A stretch of DNA of 64,000 bases from Gemmobacter lanyuensis (lineage in GTDB: Bacteria > Pseudomonadota > Alphaproteobacteria > Rhodobacterales > Rhodobacteraceae): contig NZ_BMYQ01000004.1 in NCBI RefSeq assembly GCF_014652355.1, positions 177,433 to 241,432 on the forward strand. The letters run 5' to 3'. Below are positions 54,071-63,213 of this stretch, in pieces. Each line of letters opens with the position of its first letter. Positions within the stretch are counted from its first letter, which is position 1. Below the pieces are notes generated by a model. The model was not told where the DNA came from. It saw only the letters and a list, made by a program, of their open reading frames with translations, and did no database searches. Both the position numbers and the translations under genes were made by a program.

Positions 54071-55336
54071 ATGCGTATTTCCAGAACCATTCTTCCCCTC
54101 CTCGTCGTCGCATCGCTGGCGGGCTGCATCGGCGGCGGCTCCGAGGTTTCGCAATCAGGGAGCAGCCCGACCGTGATCAAATACGGCCGCGATCAGAACC
54201 CCGACCCCGCCAAGGTGGCCGGATTGAACTCCTGGATTGCGGCCTTCCGGCCGCGGGCTCTGGCTTCGGGCGTGTCGCCCGCGACCTATGACGCGGCTTT
54301 CCGCGATGTGGTCTATAACCCGGTGGTCATCGAACGGTCGAACAATCAGGCCGAATTCACCAAGTCGCTGTGGGAATATCTGGAAACTGCGGTTTCGGAA
54401 AAACGCGTGGCCAATGGCCGGGCGATGCTGGCGCGTCATGCCGCCACCCTGGCCCAGATCGAGGCGACCTATGGGGTGGACAAAGAGGTTGTCGTTGCCG
54501 TCTGGGGCATGGAAAGCAGCTTTGGCGAAAAGCGGGGCGACCTGCCGCTGATCGAGGCGCTGGCCACGGTATCCTATGACGGGCGGCGTGCGGAATTCTT
54601 CCAGGGCCAGCTGATCGCCGCGCTGAAAATCCTTGAAGCGGGCGATACCGACGCCCGCCACATGTTCGGCAGCTGGGCGGGGGCGATGGGGCATACCCAG
54701 TTCATCCCCACGTCCTACCTTGCCTATGCCGTTGATTTCACGGGCGATGGGCGGCGCGATATCTGGTCGGACGATCCGACGGATGCGCTGGCCTCAACGG
54801 CGGCCTATCTGGCGAAATCGGGCTGGCAGCTCGGGCAGCCCTGGGGCATGGAGGTCACTCTGCCCGCAGGCTTTGGCGCCGAGGTTTCGGGCAAGACGGC
54901 CAAGCGGTCGGGCGCGGAATGGCGGGCCATGGGCATCCGCCGCGCAGATGGCGGCCCGGTGCCGGATGGCCCGGCTGCGCTGCTGCTGCCTTCGGGCGTG
55001 AAGGGCGCGGCCTTCCTGATCTACCGCAATTTCCATGCGATCGAGCGCTATAATCAGGCCGATTCCTATGTGATCGGCGTGGGGCATCTGTCCGACCGGC
55101 TGAAGGGCGGCGGCCCGCTGCGGACCCCCTGGCCCGCAGGCGATGCGACGCTGCGCCTGTCAGAGCGGATGGAGCTGCAGGAACGCCTGACCGCGCTCGG
55201 CTATGACACCGGCGGCACCGATGGCAATGTCGGACCCAAGACCTATGCGGCGGTCAAGGCTTTCCAGGCGTCGCGCGGGCTGGTGCCTGATGGCTATCCC
55301 GACCGTGATCTTCTGGACCTGCTCCGCCGCAGCTGA
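54071..55336 (+). CDS. Lytic murein transglycosylase B-type lipoprotein
   Basis: 421 residues. Signal peptide with lipobox LAGC (MRISRTILPLLVVASLAGC), MltB-type catalytic domain with the Glu in AVWGMESSFGEKRGDLP and QFIPTSYLAYAVDFTGDGRRDIW, and a C-terminal peptidoglycan-binding domain (ERLTALGYDTGGTDGNVGPKTYAAVKAFQ, about 360-415). Cleaves glycan strands in the periplasm. Confidence 0.95.
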   Translation: MRISRTILPLLVVASLAGCIGGGSEVSQSGSSPTVIKYGRDQNPDPAKVAGLNSWIAAFRPRALASGVSPATYDAAFRDVVYNPVVIERSNNQAEFTKSLWEYLETAVSEKRVANGRAMLARHAATLAQIEATYGVDKEVVVAVWGMESSFGEKRGDLPLIEALATVSYDGRRAEFFQGQLIAALKILEAGDTDARHMFGSWAGAMGHTQFIPTSYLAYAVDFTGDGRRDIWSDDPTDALASTAAYLAKSGWQLGQPWGMEVTLPAGFGAEVSGKTAKRSGAEWRAMGIRRADGGPVPDGPAALLLPSGVKGAAFLIYRNFHAIERYNQADSYVIGVGHLSDRLKGGGPLRTPWPAGDATLRLSERMELQERLTALGYDTGGTDGNVGPKTYAAVKAFQASRGLVPDGYPDRDLLDLLRRS

Positions 55337-55363
55337 GGCCGCCGACCTTGGCGGCCCCGGCGG

Positions 55364-56278
55364 TCAGCGGTGCCGCCAAGCCTGAAGGATATAGGTCGCC
55401 GTCATCAGATCGAGATGCGCCCCCCCGCCGTTCTTGGCGATGGTGATTTCATCGGCGGTGCGGCGGCGATAATGGCCTGCGGGCAGGTCGTAGAAATCGG
55501 CCTGAATATCGGATTCCGAGATCACGCCGCGGGCGATCGGGTCCTGCAATTCACCGATATGGGCAATGGTGGTGGCGCGGCTGTCCACGAACAGCGTGGC
55601 GCGGGTCAGCGCCTCGTCATCCACCTCGCGCATGTCGGGGCGGTATGCGCCGATCAGATCCAGATGCTGGCCGGGTTGCAGCCATTCTCCGCGGATCAGC
55701 GGCGCCGTCGCCATGGTGCTGGTGCAGATGATATCGGCCTCGGCCACCGCCTGCGGCAGGTCCGTGGCCAGGCTGACGCCGAGATCGCGCACCATCGCCT
55801 CGGCCGTGGCGGGGCTGCGGTTCCAGACGGTGAATTCGGCCTGCGGAAAGATCGCCCGATAGGCCTGCACCATCGACCGGGCCACCGTACCCGCCCCGAC
55901 AAGCAGGATCTTGCGGCTGTCGGGCCGCGCCAGATGGCGGGCCGAAAGCAGACTGTCGCCCGCGGTCTTCCATTTGGTCACCAGATGGAAATCGACCACG
56001 GCCTCCAGCTCGCCCGTCAGGTCGGAATAAAGCGTGACGGCGCCATTGATCGTGGGCAGGCCAGCTGCGGCATTGCCGGGGTGAACCGTCGCGCATTTCA
56101 CCAGACTGCCCAACCCGTCGATCCAGGCGCAGCGGTTCAGCAGCGTGTCCTTGCCACGGTAAAGAATGCTGTCGGCAATATCGGCGCGGGGCAGGCGGTG
56201 GCCAGCGGTCAGCGCATCGCAGTGGGTCAGCCAATCCAGGTGGCGCTCGGCCTCGGGTCCAATTATCTCAACGGTCAT
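55364..56278 (-). CDS. Ornithine cyclodeaminase / mu-crystallin family protein
   Basis: 304 residues. Rossmann loop ILLVGAGTVARSMVQAY (about 124-140), substrate region LVKCATVHPGNAAAGLPTINGAVTLYS, and DLIGAYRPDMREVDDEAL. Relatives are NAD-dependent ornithine cyclodeaminases, alanine dehydrogenases or imine reductases; the substrate here cannot be told. Last gene of a three-gene operon; its ATG overlaps the HAD stop (56275-56278). Confidence 0.88.
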   Translation of the reverse strand: MTVEIIGPEAERHLDWLTHCDALTAGHRLPRADIADSILYRGKDTLLNRCAWIDGLGSLVKCATVHPGNAAAGLPTINGAVTLYSDLTGELEAVVDFHLVTKWKTAGDSLLSARHLARPDSRKILLVGAGTVARSMVQAYRAIFPQAEFTVWNRSPATAEAMVRDLGVSLATDLPQAVAEADIICTSTMATAPLIRGEWLQPGQHLDLIGAYRPDMREVDDEALTRATLFVDSRATTIAHIGELQDPIARGVISESDIQADFYDLPAGHYRRRTADEITIAKNGGGAHLDLMTATYILQAWRHR

Positions 56279-56898
56279 AGGCCGGCTTCCTTTTCGGTCA
56301 GTAATCCTTCGGCGACAAGGCGATGCGCCCAGCCCTGCCAGCCGTCAAACCGGTGGCAGCGCCAGCCCCGTGCAAGGGCGGCGGCAATATTGTCTTCGCG
56401 GTCATCGGTAAACAGCAGCCGGTCGGGCGGCAGGTCGCAATCCTCTTCCAGCATCTCGAAGATGCGCGGGTCGGGCTTGGTCACCCCCATATGCCCCGAC
56501 ACATAGGCCCGGTCGAATTCCGACAGGAAATCATACTGCGTCTTGGCATAGGCAAAGCTGTGGATGCCGAAATTCGTCAGCGCAAAGACCGGCACCCCCC
56601 GCAGCCGCAGTGCCCGCAAAAGCGCGATCGACCCCTCGATCCGGGGCGAGGCCATGTCGATCCAGTTGTCGTGCCACATGCGGATTTCATCGGCCCAGTC
56701 GGGGTAGATGTCGGCCCATTCGTAGATGGTTTCCTTGAAAGGCGCGCCTGCATCGATCAGGTCGTTCATGCGGTGCAGGTCAACCTCGGCGAACATCGCC
56801 TCGCGGTTGGCGCGGCCGATCTGCCAGTCATAGAAGCGTTCGGGGTTCCATTCGATCAGCACATTGCCGATGTCGAAGATCACCGCGTCGATGGTCAT
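56275..56898 (-). CDS. HAD-family hydrolase
   Basis: 207 residues. Motif I is VIFDIGNVLIEWNPE (first Asp kept, DxG replaces DxD, as in many haloacid-dehalogenase/epoxide-hydrolase-N relatives), motif II FALTNFG, motif III K in VTKPDPRIFEM, motif IV LLFTDDREDNI. Probably a phosphatase or dehalogenase on a small metabolite. Overlaps both neighbours by ATGA. Confidence 0.9.
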   Translation of the reverse strand: MTIDAVIFDIGNVLIEWNPERFYDWQIGRANREAMFAEVDLHRMNDLIDAGAPFKETIYEWADIYPDWADEIRMWHDNWIDMASPRIEGSIALLRALRLRGVPVFALTNFGIHSFAYAKTQYDFLSEFDRAYVSGHMGVTKPDPRIFEMLEEDCDLPPDRLLFTDDREDNIAAALARGWRCHRFDGWQGWAHRLVAEGLLTEKEAGL

Positions 56899-57833
56899 TG
56901 CCGCCTCCTGAGCATGGTTTCACGCCACAACACATAAAGCCCCGCGCCGCAGATCAGCGCAATGCCGATCCAGGCGGTCAGGTCCGGCCACTGGCCGAAG
57001 AAGGCAACCCCCCAGAGGATCGCAAAGGGCATGGCCGCATATTCGAAGGGGGCTACCAGCGCGGCCTCGCACAGACGATAGGCCTGGCTGACCAGAAGGC
57101 CACCCACCGTCACCGCAAGGCCCGTCGCGAGGAAATAGGGCCAATCCGACACCGGCGGCCAGATCCAGGCGCGGAACAGGAAGGCGAGCGAGGCATTCTC
57201 GGACCCTGCCAGATGTCCGTCGCCCACCGTCAGGCCAAAAACGGTGCTGACGCAGATGAACCCGCATTGGACGTAGAAATTCAGCGTGGCCGCACTTTCG
57301 GTCGCGCGCATCCGCCGCGTCATCATATGGGTCGCGGCATAGGTGAAGGCCGACAGGAACACGAGAACGGCCGCCGGTTGCAGCGCCCCGCTGCCCGGCC
57401 GCATCATCACAAGGACGCCCAGCATCCCCACCGCGACGGCAGCCCATCGGCGCGGCCCGACGCTTTCGCCCAGCACCACCACCGACATCATCGTCACCAC
57501 AAGCGGCGAGACGAAGGCAATCGCCACCGCATCGGCTAGCGGCAGCGCGGCGAGGCCCAGGAAATAGGTGATGTTCGACAGCATCACAAAACTGACCCGC
57601 AAGAGATGCCCGCGCCCCCGCGTTGTCCGCAGCCCGCCGAAGCCGCCCGTCATCGCCATGAAGCCCAGCAGGATGAGCAGGCTGATCGTTGACCGCGTCA
57701 GGATCACCTGGTGCAGCGCATAGGCGCCGGACAGGGATTTGATCGCCAAATCATTGATGGAAAAGACCGCGCTGCCCGTCAGGGCGGCCATCATGCCTAA
57801 AAGCGTGGTACGAGAGGCGGAGTCGGCAGTCAT
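56895..57833 (-). CDS. DMT superfamily (EamA) transporter
   Basis: 312 residues, ten hydrophobic helices in two EamA repeats; GESVGPRRWAAVAVGMLGVLVMMRPG closes the first. First gene of an operon with a HAD hydrolase and an ornithine-cyclodeaminase-like enzyme, which suggests export or uptake of an amino-acid-like compound. Confidence 0.9.
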   Translation of the reverse strand: MTADSASRTTLLGMMAALTGSAVFSINDLAIKSLSGAYALHQVILTRSTISLLILLGFMAMTGGFGGLRTTRGRGHLLRVSFVMLSNITYFLGLAALPLADAVAIAFVSPLVVTMMSVVVLGESVGPRRWAAVAVGMLGVLVMMRPGSGALQPAAVLVFLSAFTYAATHMMTRRMRATESAATLNFYVQCGFICVSTVFGLTVGDGHLAGSENASLAFLFRAWIWPPVSDWPYFLATGLAVTVGGLLVSQAYRLCEAALVAPFEYAAMPFAILWGVAFFGQWPDLTAWIGIALICGAGLYVLWRETMLRRRQ

Positions 57834-57882
57834 GCCCCCTGTATGGCGTCACGGGCAGGGCGCGTCTGGCCTGCCCGCGACA

Positions 57883-58341
57883 TCAGCGTGTCTTTGCCGC
57901 ACGCACCAGCCGTTCCAGCGTCTCGAGAAAGCGCGACCGGTCCGCCTTGGAAAACGGCCGTCCGCCGCCCTGACGGAAGGGATCGGCGCTGCGCAGATCC
58001 TGCATCAGGTCGCGGGTGGCCAACGCATTGCCGATATTGGCGGGGGTCAGTGCCTCGCCATTCGCCTTGATGACCTGCGCCCCCGCGGCCACGCATTTCG
58101 CGGCCAGCGGGATGTCATTCGTCACCACTACGTCCCGCGGCCCGGCCTGTTCGGCAATCCACTTGTCGGCCTCATCCGGACCTTCACTGACAAAGATGCT
58201 CTCGACCAGCGGATTGGCCGAAGGCCGGATGCCCCCGTTCGACACCAGCACCATGCGGATGCGGTGGCGCGTGGCCACCGTCTCCGCCTCGGCCTTCACC
58301 GGGCAGGCATCAGCGTCGATCAGAAGCCGCGCCTCAGTCAT
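57883..58341 (-). CDS. UPF0178 (YaiI/YqxD) family protein
   Basis: 152 residues. [54 protein letters not shown] and [24 protein letters not shown] are family signatures. PIN-like fold; biochemical role unproven. Start overlaps fghA by eight bases. Confidence 0.93.
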   Translation of the reverse strand: MTEARLLIDADACPVKAEAETVATRHRIRMVLVSNGGIRPSANPLVESIFVSEGPDEADKWIAEQAGPRDVVVTNDIPLAAKCVAAGAQVIKANGEALTPANIGNALATRDLMQDLRSADPFRQGGGRPFSKADRSRFLETLERLVRAAKTR

Positions 58342-59164
58342 AAAGCGCCGCGGCGTGGAAGCCGATATGGTCTTCCATGAAGGTGCTGACGAAGAAGTAG
58401 CTGTGGTCATAGCCCTTCTGCATCCGCAGGATGCCACCCTGACGGCGGGCGGCCATGGCCTCGGCCAGCGCTTCGGGCTTCAGCAGGTCGATGAAATTGT
58501 CGGCCGACCCCTGATCGATCAGGATCGGGCCATCAAAGCCGCGCTTTTTCATCAGCAGGGTCGCGTCATGGGGCGCCCATTTCGTCTCGTCGGTGCCAAG
58601 ATAGGCGGTGAACTGCTTGCGGCCCCAGTCGCTCGCGCTCGGGTTCGAGATCGGCGCGAAGGCCGAGACCGACCGGAAGCGGCCCGGAAAGCTCATGGCG
58701 ATGGTCAGCGCGCCGTGGCCACCCATGGAATGACCGGTGATCGACTGGCGTTCTTCCGCAACCGGGAATGCGTTGAAGAGAATGCGCGGCAGCTCTTCGG
58801 TCACATAATCCCACATGCGGAAATGGGTAGACCAGGGCTTTTCGGTGGCGTTGACGTAAAAGCCCGCGCCCTGACCCAGATCATAGGCCTCATCGTTCGG
58901 GACATCGGCGCCACGCGGCGAGGTGTCGGGGAAAACCAGTGCCACGCCTGCTTCGGCCGCCCATTTCTGCGCGCCCGCCTTCACCATGGCGTTTTCATGG
59001 GTGCAGGTCAGGCCCGACAGATACCAGATCACCGGAACCGGGCCGCGCTCGGCCTCTTCGGGCAGGAAAAGGCCAAAGGTCATGTCGCAGCCGGTGGTGT
59101 CGGAGGCATGGGTATACACGCCCTGCACACCGCCGAAGCAACGGTTCTCGGATACAGTTTTCAT
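58334..59164 (-). CDS. fghA: S-formylglutathione hydrolase
   Basis: Hydrolyses S-formylglutathione to formate and glutathione, the second step of formaldehyde detoxification. 276 residues, esterase-D type. The catalytic serine is in [10 protein letters not shown], the Asp in DQGSADNF and the His in YDHSYFF; CTHENAM is the conserved oxyanion region. GAGGAGG precedes the ATG. The partner dehydrogenase gene runs off the right end of the window at 63862. Confidence 0.95.
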   Translation of the reverse strand: MKTVSENRCFGGVQGVYTHASDTTGCDMTFGLFLPEEAERGPVPVIWYLSGLTCTHENAMVKAGAQKWAAEAGVALVFPDTSPRGADVPNDEAYDLGQGAGFYVNATEKPWSTHFRMWDYVTEELPRILFNAFPVAEERQSITGHSMGGHGALTIAMSFPGRFRSVSAFAPISNPSASDWGRKQFTAYLGTDETKWAPHDATLLMKKRGFDGPILIDQGSADNFIDLLKPEALAEAMAARRQGGILRMQKGYDHSYFFVSTFMEDHIGFHAAALYD

Positions 59165-59428
59165 CGGTCCTCCTCGGGCCTGTCCTCCGGCCCTGTCTGC
59201 TGGGACGGTCAAGCGCTGACCGCCGGAAAGGTTCGGGGTTACACTGCGCGGCCGGGGACGAAAGATCAGCAAAATTGATCAATCTGCCCCGCAGCATGGC
59301 CGCATATCGCGTCATCCCTGTCCCTTGCGGCCTTAGCGGCAATGGGTGGGTCTGTGCAATGGGCAGCCGTGTCTATGAAGGCTGTGCGGCCGAAAAACTG
59401 GGGCGGCCTGCGGAAATCCGCGTCCGGT

Positions 59429-60406
59429 TCAACCGCCCCCGATCAGCACGCCTGCGGCAAAGACCAGCGCCCCGCCCAGCACCACCTGAAGGGCCGCCCG
59501 CAGGAAGGGCGTTTCCATGTAACGGTTCTGGATCCAGGCAATCGCCCAAAGTTCGACGAAGACGACAAAGATCGCGATGCCCGTCGCTGTCCAGAAGTTC
59601 GGGATCAGATAGGGCAGGGCGTGGCCCAGCCCCCCCAATGCCGTCATCACCCCCGAGGCAAGGCCGCGCTTCCACGGGCTGCCGCGCCCGGACAGTACGC
59701 CGTCATCATGAGCCGCTTCGGTGAAGCCCATCGAAATCCCCGCCCCGACCGAGGCCGCCGCCCCGACGAGGAAGGTTGTCCAGGTATCCTGCGTGGCAAA
59801 GGCCGTGGCAAAGATCGGCGCCAGGGTTGAAACCGACCCGTCCATCAGCCCCGCCAGGCCGGGCTGAACCCAGGTCAGAATGAATTGCCGATGGGCGCCC
59901 AGATCCTCTTCGCTGCGCGTATCTTCGGGCAGGTGGGCGCGTTCCAACCCTTCGGCTGCACGCTGGTGGCCGCCCTCGGCTGCCGCAAGATCCCCCAAAA
60001 GCCTGCGGGTCGCCGCATCCTGCGATGCTTGCGCCGCCCGCAGATAGAACGCTTCGGCCTGCTTCTCCATCGCGGCGGCTTCGGCGCGGATCGTGGGCAG
60101 GCTGAGATTTTCCATCAGCCAGACTGGCCGACGCGCGTAGAAACCTGCCACATGTTCCCGACGGATCAGGGGGATCACGTCGCCAAAGCGGGCGCGGTGC
60201 AGATCAATCAGGGCCTGACGGTGGCTGTCTTCCTCGGCGGCCATGCCTTCGAAAACGGCCGCTGTGGCGGGGTAATCGGCGCGCAAACGCTGGGCGTAGC
60301 TGCGATAGATCCGTGCGTCATCCTCTTCCGAGGAAATGGCCAGTGCGAGCACCTCTTGTTCGGTCAGATCGCCAAATCGGCGCCGGTTGGTCAGGGCGGA
60401 AAGCAT
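59429..60406 (-). CDS. mbfA: MbfA-type ferritin-like / VIT1 iron exporter
   Basis: 325 residues. N-terminal ferritin-like domain (about 1-165) with glutamate/histidine pairs AISSEEDDARIY, AAEEDSHRQAL, KQAEAFY and AAEGGHQRA; C-terminal VIT1/CCC1 membrane domain (about 175-325, five helices) with GLMDGSVSTLAPIFATAF and GFTEAAHDDG. Exports iron or manganese under iron excess. An ICE-like sequence lies ten bases upstream of the ATG, which fits repression by Irr. The preceding interval 59165-59428 has no gene. Confidence 0.92.
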   Translation of the reverse strand: MLSALTNRRRFGDLTEQEVLALAISSEEDDARIYRSYAQRLRADYPATAAVFEGMAAEEDSHRQALIDLHRARFGDVIPLIRREHVAGFYARRPVWLMENLSLPTIRAEAAAMEKQAEAFYLRAAQASQDAATRRLLGDLAAAEGGHQRAAEGLERAHLPEDTRSEEDLGAHRQFILTWVQPGLAGLMDGSVSTLAPIFATAFATQDTWTTFLVGAAASVGAGISMGFTEAAHDDGVLSGRGSPWKRGLASGVMTALGGLGHALPYLIPNFWTATGIAIFVVFVELWAIAWIQNRYMETPFLRAALQVVLGGALVFAAGVLIGGG

Positions 60407-60416
60407 GATGACCTCA

Positions 60417-60433
60417 TTTAGAATGATTCCAAT
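60417..60433 (-). promoter_or_regulatory. ICE (Irr) box upstream of mbfA
   Basis: On the plus strand TTTAGAATGATTCCAAT matches the ICE consensus TTTAGAA-N3-TTCTAAA at 12 of 14 defined positions. It is placed directly upstream of the mbfA start. Confidence 0.65.
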
Positions 60434-60466
60434 CTATGATCATCCAAGGCCGCTGCAAGCGGATAA

Positions 60467-60486
60467 TTTGAACTGACTGGTTCAAA
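60467..60486. promoter_or_regulatory. TetR-type operator 1
   Basis: TTTGAAC-N6-GTTCAAA, a 20-bp near palindrome, lies upstream of the promoter-like TTGCAT (60491) / TAGAAA (60513) pair. Confidence 0.6.
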
Positions 60487-60520
60487 ATTCTTGCATTCCG
60501 AACGCTTCGGTTTAGAAAAG

Positions 60521-60536
60521 TGAACTAATTAGTTCA
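60521..60536. promoter_or_regulatory. TetR-type operator 2
   Basis: TGAACTAATTAGTTCA is a perfect 16-bp palindrome sharing the GAAC/GTTC arms of operator 1. It lies directly after the candidate -10 element, where binding would block transcription of the small secreted-protein gene and tetR. Confidence 0.65.
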
Positions 60537-60551
60537 GAATGGGATTGCCAC

Positions 60552-60728
60552 ATGCGTCGCCTCTTCCTCGTTTCCGCCCTGCTGCTGCCTATGGCTGCCG
60601 CGGCACAGGGCATCGTATTCGGCCTGCCGACACTGACCTACCCGGCCCCCGCCGATCCGGTCCCGGTGGGGCAGGCCTGTACCCAGCCAAACGCGCTTGC
60701 CACGGTCTGCACGGCGCCCGCAGGGTAA
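60552..60728 (+). CDS. Small secreted protein (58 aa)
   Basis: Signal peptide MRRLFLVSALLLPMAAAAQG, then a 38-residue mature peptide rich in proline, alanine and threonine with two cysteines (GQACTQPNALATVCTAP). It sits 15 bases after operator 2 and 42 bases before the TetR gene, so it is probably the first gene of the autoregulated unit. Family unknown. Confidence 0.6.
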   Translation: MRRLFLVSALLLPMAAAAQGIVFGLPTLTYPAPADPVPVGQACTQPNALATVCTAPAG

Positions 60729-60770
60729 GCCGCCTTGCCCGTAGGGCGGCCGCTGGGCTAATCTGGCAAC

Positions 60771-61442
60771 ATGGTTCAGCAAGACGACAGCCGTGTCCGC
60801 CGGGGGCGCAAGTTCAATCAGGTGCTCGCAGGCGCCCGCACCGTATTTCTGGAACACGGTTTTGAAGGGGCTTCGGTTGACGATATCGCCCGCGTTGCAG
60901 GTGTCAGCAAGGCCACGCTTTACAGCTATTTCCCCGACAAGAAGCTGCTGTTCCTTGAGGTTGCGCGCGCCGAATGTGCCCGACAGGCGGAAGAGGCCGT
61001 GCAGCTGATTGATCAGTCCGCCCCTGCCGCCCAGGTTCTGACCGAGGCCGCCCGGCGGATCGTGGCCTTTCTGCTTTCGGATTTTTCGCGCCGGGTCTTT
61101 CGCATCTGTGTGGCCGAAAGCGACCGTTTCCCGGAACTTGGGCACCAATTCTACCACTCCGGCCCGCAGATGGTGCGGGAACGGCTGGTAGAATTCCTGC
61201 AAAAGGCGGTGGCGCGCGGCGAATTGCAGATCGACGATCTGGATTTTGCCGCCGATCAATTCGCCACGCTGTGCAAGGCGACCCTGCACGAACAGGCGAT
61301 GTTCGGCGTTTGCACCTGCGCACCGCCCCCCGCAGCCGAAAAAGTGGTGCAGGGCGCGGTCGAAATGTTCCTGGCCCGCTACGGGACCGGGCGGATCATG
61401 ACAGATCGCGCGCCAGAAGCTGCCCACCCGGACCGGGTTTGA
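60771..61442 (+). CDS. TetR/AcrR family transcriptional regulator
   Basis: 223 residues. HTH in ARTVFLEHGFEGASVDDIARVAGVSKATLYSYFPDKKLLF (about 22-60); ligand domain follows with a late CTCAPPP loop. The two palindromes upstream are its likely operators. Its 3' end overlaps the convergent NYN gene by 47 bases. Confidence 0.92.
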   Translation: MVQQDDSRVRRGRKFNQVLAGARTVFLEHGFEGASVDDIARVAGVSKATLYSYFPDKKLLFLEVARAECARQAEEAVQLIDQSAPAAQVLTEAARRIVAFLLSDFSRRVFRICVAESDRFPELGHQFYHSGPQMVRERLVEFLQKAVARGELQIDDLDFAADQFATLCKATLHEQAMFGVCTCAPPPAAEKVVQGAVEMFLARYGTGRIMTDRAPEAAHPDRV

Positions 61443-62151
61443 CCTCGAACCGGCTCGAGATCTTGCGGACCAGATCCGACAGTTTGGCGCTGCCATAGGT
61501 GCGCGTGTCGAAATCGGGGTTGGCCTGGGTGATATACTGGCCGATCTGGCCCAGCGAATACCATTCGCCTTCCGGGTCGATCGCGCGCATGGCCGCAACG
61601 ATCAGCGGAATGGCCTTTTGCGGCGGCTCTTTCTCGCGGCGCGAGGCGGGTTTGGCCTCGCTCGGCTGGCCGGGGCGGGCAGGGGTACCGGGGGCCTCTT
61701 CCGGTTCGTCGGCCGAGAGGTTCTCGACATAGATGAAACGTTTGCAGGCCATGCGGAAGGCCTCGGGCGTCTTCTTTTCGCCGATGCCATAGACATCAAG
61801 CCCCTGTTCGCGGATGCGCGCGGCCAGCCGGGTGAAATCGCTGTCCGAACTGACCAGCACGAAGCCGTCAAACAGGCCCGAATGCAGGAAATCCATCGCG
61901 GCGATCACCAGCCCGATATCCGAGGCATTCTTGCCCTTGGTATTGGAAAACTGCTGATCCGCCACCATGCCAAGCGCCGCGACCTTCTTGGCCCAGCCAC
62001 CCAGCCGCTGTGCCGACCAGTCGCCGTAAATGCGCCGGACCGAGGCTTCGCCCAGACTGGCGATTTCTTCAAAAATCGCCTCGGCATAGCCCGAAGGCAC
62101 GTTGTCGGCGTCGATCAGCACGCAAAGGCGGGGGGCACGGGGATCGGGCAT
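61396..62151 (-). CDS. NYN-domain / OST-HTH (LabA-like) protein
   Basis: 251 residues. NYN (PIN-like) domain at about 5-145 with acidic residues in LCVLIDADNVPSGY, ASDIGLVIAAMD and VLVSSDSDFTRLA; a linker; then an OST-HTH/LOTUS domain (about 180-248, IPLIVAAMRAIDPEGEWYSLGQIGQYI...TYGSAKLSDLVRKI). Probably an RNase or RNA-binding protein. ATG at 62151. Confidence 0.9.
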   Translation of the reverse strand: MPDPRAPRLCVLIDADNVPSGYAEAIFEEIASLGEASVRRIYGDWSAQRLGGWAKKVAALGMVADQQFSNTKGKNASDIGLVIAAMDFLHSGLFDGFVLVSSDSDFTRLAARIREQGLDVYGIGEKKTPEAFRMACKRFIYVENLSADEPEEAPGTPARPGQPSEAKPASRREKEPPQKAIPLIVAAMRAIDPEGEWYSLGQIGQYITQANPDFDTRTYGSAKLSDLVRKISSRFEVKPGPGGQLLARDLS

Positions 62152-62305
62152 GAGGCACCTCTTGTTCTTGTTGTTCCCATTGTCACAGGTTCGCGCTGAC
62201 ATGGAAAGGAGTTTTGCCCAAACGCGGCCCATTTCGTCGGGTTTGGGCAGGACCGGGGGCGGCCGGGCCGTTAGGCACGAAGGGGCGCAACGGGAAGGAC
62301 AGTCC

Positions 62306-63181
62306 ATGACAGGGCAGGCCATGACAGAACGGCAAAGCTCGCTGGCAGGGGTCGGTTTCATGCTGGGGGCCATGGCGGTGCTGCCCTTTCTGGATGTCGT
62401 CGCCAAGACGCTGGGCAATCAGGCGGTGCCGGTGTTGCAGATCGTCTGGGCGCGCATGGCGATGGGCACGGTGATGACGGTGCCGCTGGCCTGGCATGCG
62501 GCGGGGCCGCGCGGTCTGGTGCCGGAACGGATCGGGCTGCACGGGCTGCGCGCCATGCTGCTGATCCTGGCCACTTTCTGCTTCTTCTTCGCGCTGCGCT
62601 TTCTGCCCATTGCCGATGCGCTGGCGGTGTTCTTCGTGCAGCCGCTGCTGGTGACGGCATTGTCGCCACTGGTGCTAAAGGAACGGGTCGGCCCGCGCCG
62701 CTGGGCAGCGGTGGGCATCGGTTTTCTGGGGACGATGATCATCATCCGGCCCGGTTTGCAGGCTTTCAACCCCGGCACGATGCTGGCCTTGGGGGCAGGG
62801 ACCTGCCTTGCGCTTTACTTCCTGCTGACCCGCCGCATTGCGGGGCGCGACCCCGCGATGGTCACCACCTTCCGCACAAGCCTTCTGGGAACCGTGCTGG
62901 TCAGCGCCGTGGTCTGGCTGGTCTGGGTGCCGCCCACACCGCTGCAATGGGCGCTGTTTCTGGCGCTGGGGTTCATCTCCACGCTGGGGCACGGGTTGAT
63001 CGTCATGGCCTATGACCGCGCCGAGGCAAGCCTTCTGGCCCCGCTGGCCTATACCGAAATGATCATGGCGGTGATCGTGGGCTGGTGGTTCTTCGGGGAT
63101 TTCCCCGATCTCTGGACCTTTGTGGGCGTGGCGGTGCTGATTTCCTGCGCGATCTACATTTCAGCGCGGGAGCGGCGGTAA
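62306..63181 (+). CDS. DMT superfamily (EamA) transporter
   Basis: 291 residues with ten membrane helices. KERVGPRRWAAVGIGFLGTMIIIRPG closes the first EamA repeat and LLAPLAYTEMIMAVIVGWWFFGDFPDLWTFVGVAVLISCAIYI the second. GGGAAGGACAG precedes the ATG at 62306. Substrate unknown. Confidence 0.9.
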   Translation: MTGQAMTERQSSLAGVGFMLGAMAVLPFLDVVAKTLGNQAVPVLQIVWARMAMGTVMTVPLAWHAAGPRGLVPERIGLHGLRAMLLILATFCFFFALRFLPIADALAVFFVQPLLVTALSPLVLKERVGPRRWAAVGIGFLGTMIIIRPGLQAFNPGTMLALGAGTCLALYFLLTRRIAGRDPAMVTTFRTSLLGTVLVSAVVWLVWVPPTPLQWALFLALGFISTLGHGLIVMAYDRAEASLLAPLAYTEMIMAVIVGWWFFGDFPDLWTFVGVAVLISCAIYISARERR

Positions 63182-63213
63182 GGAAAATCCCTGACTATGG
63201 TCAGAGACTTTGG

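Noticed and set aside
59342..59830. 162-codon plus-strand frame
   Set aside because: Mostly antisense of mbfA with proline/arginine-rich composition and no homology.
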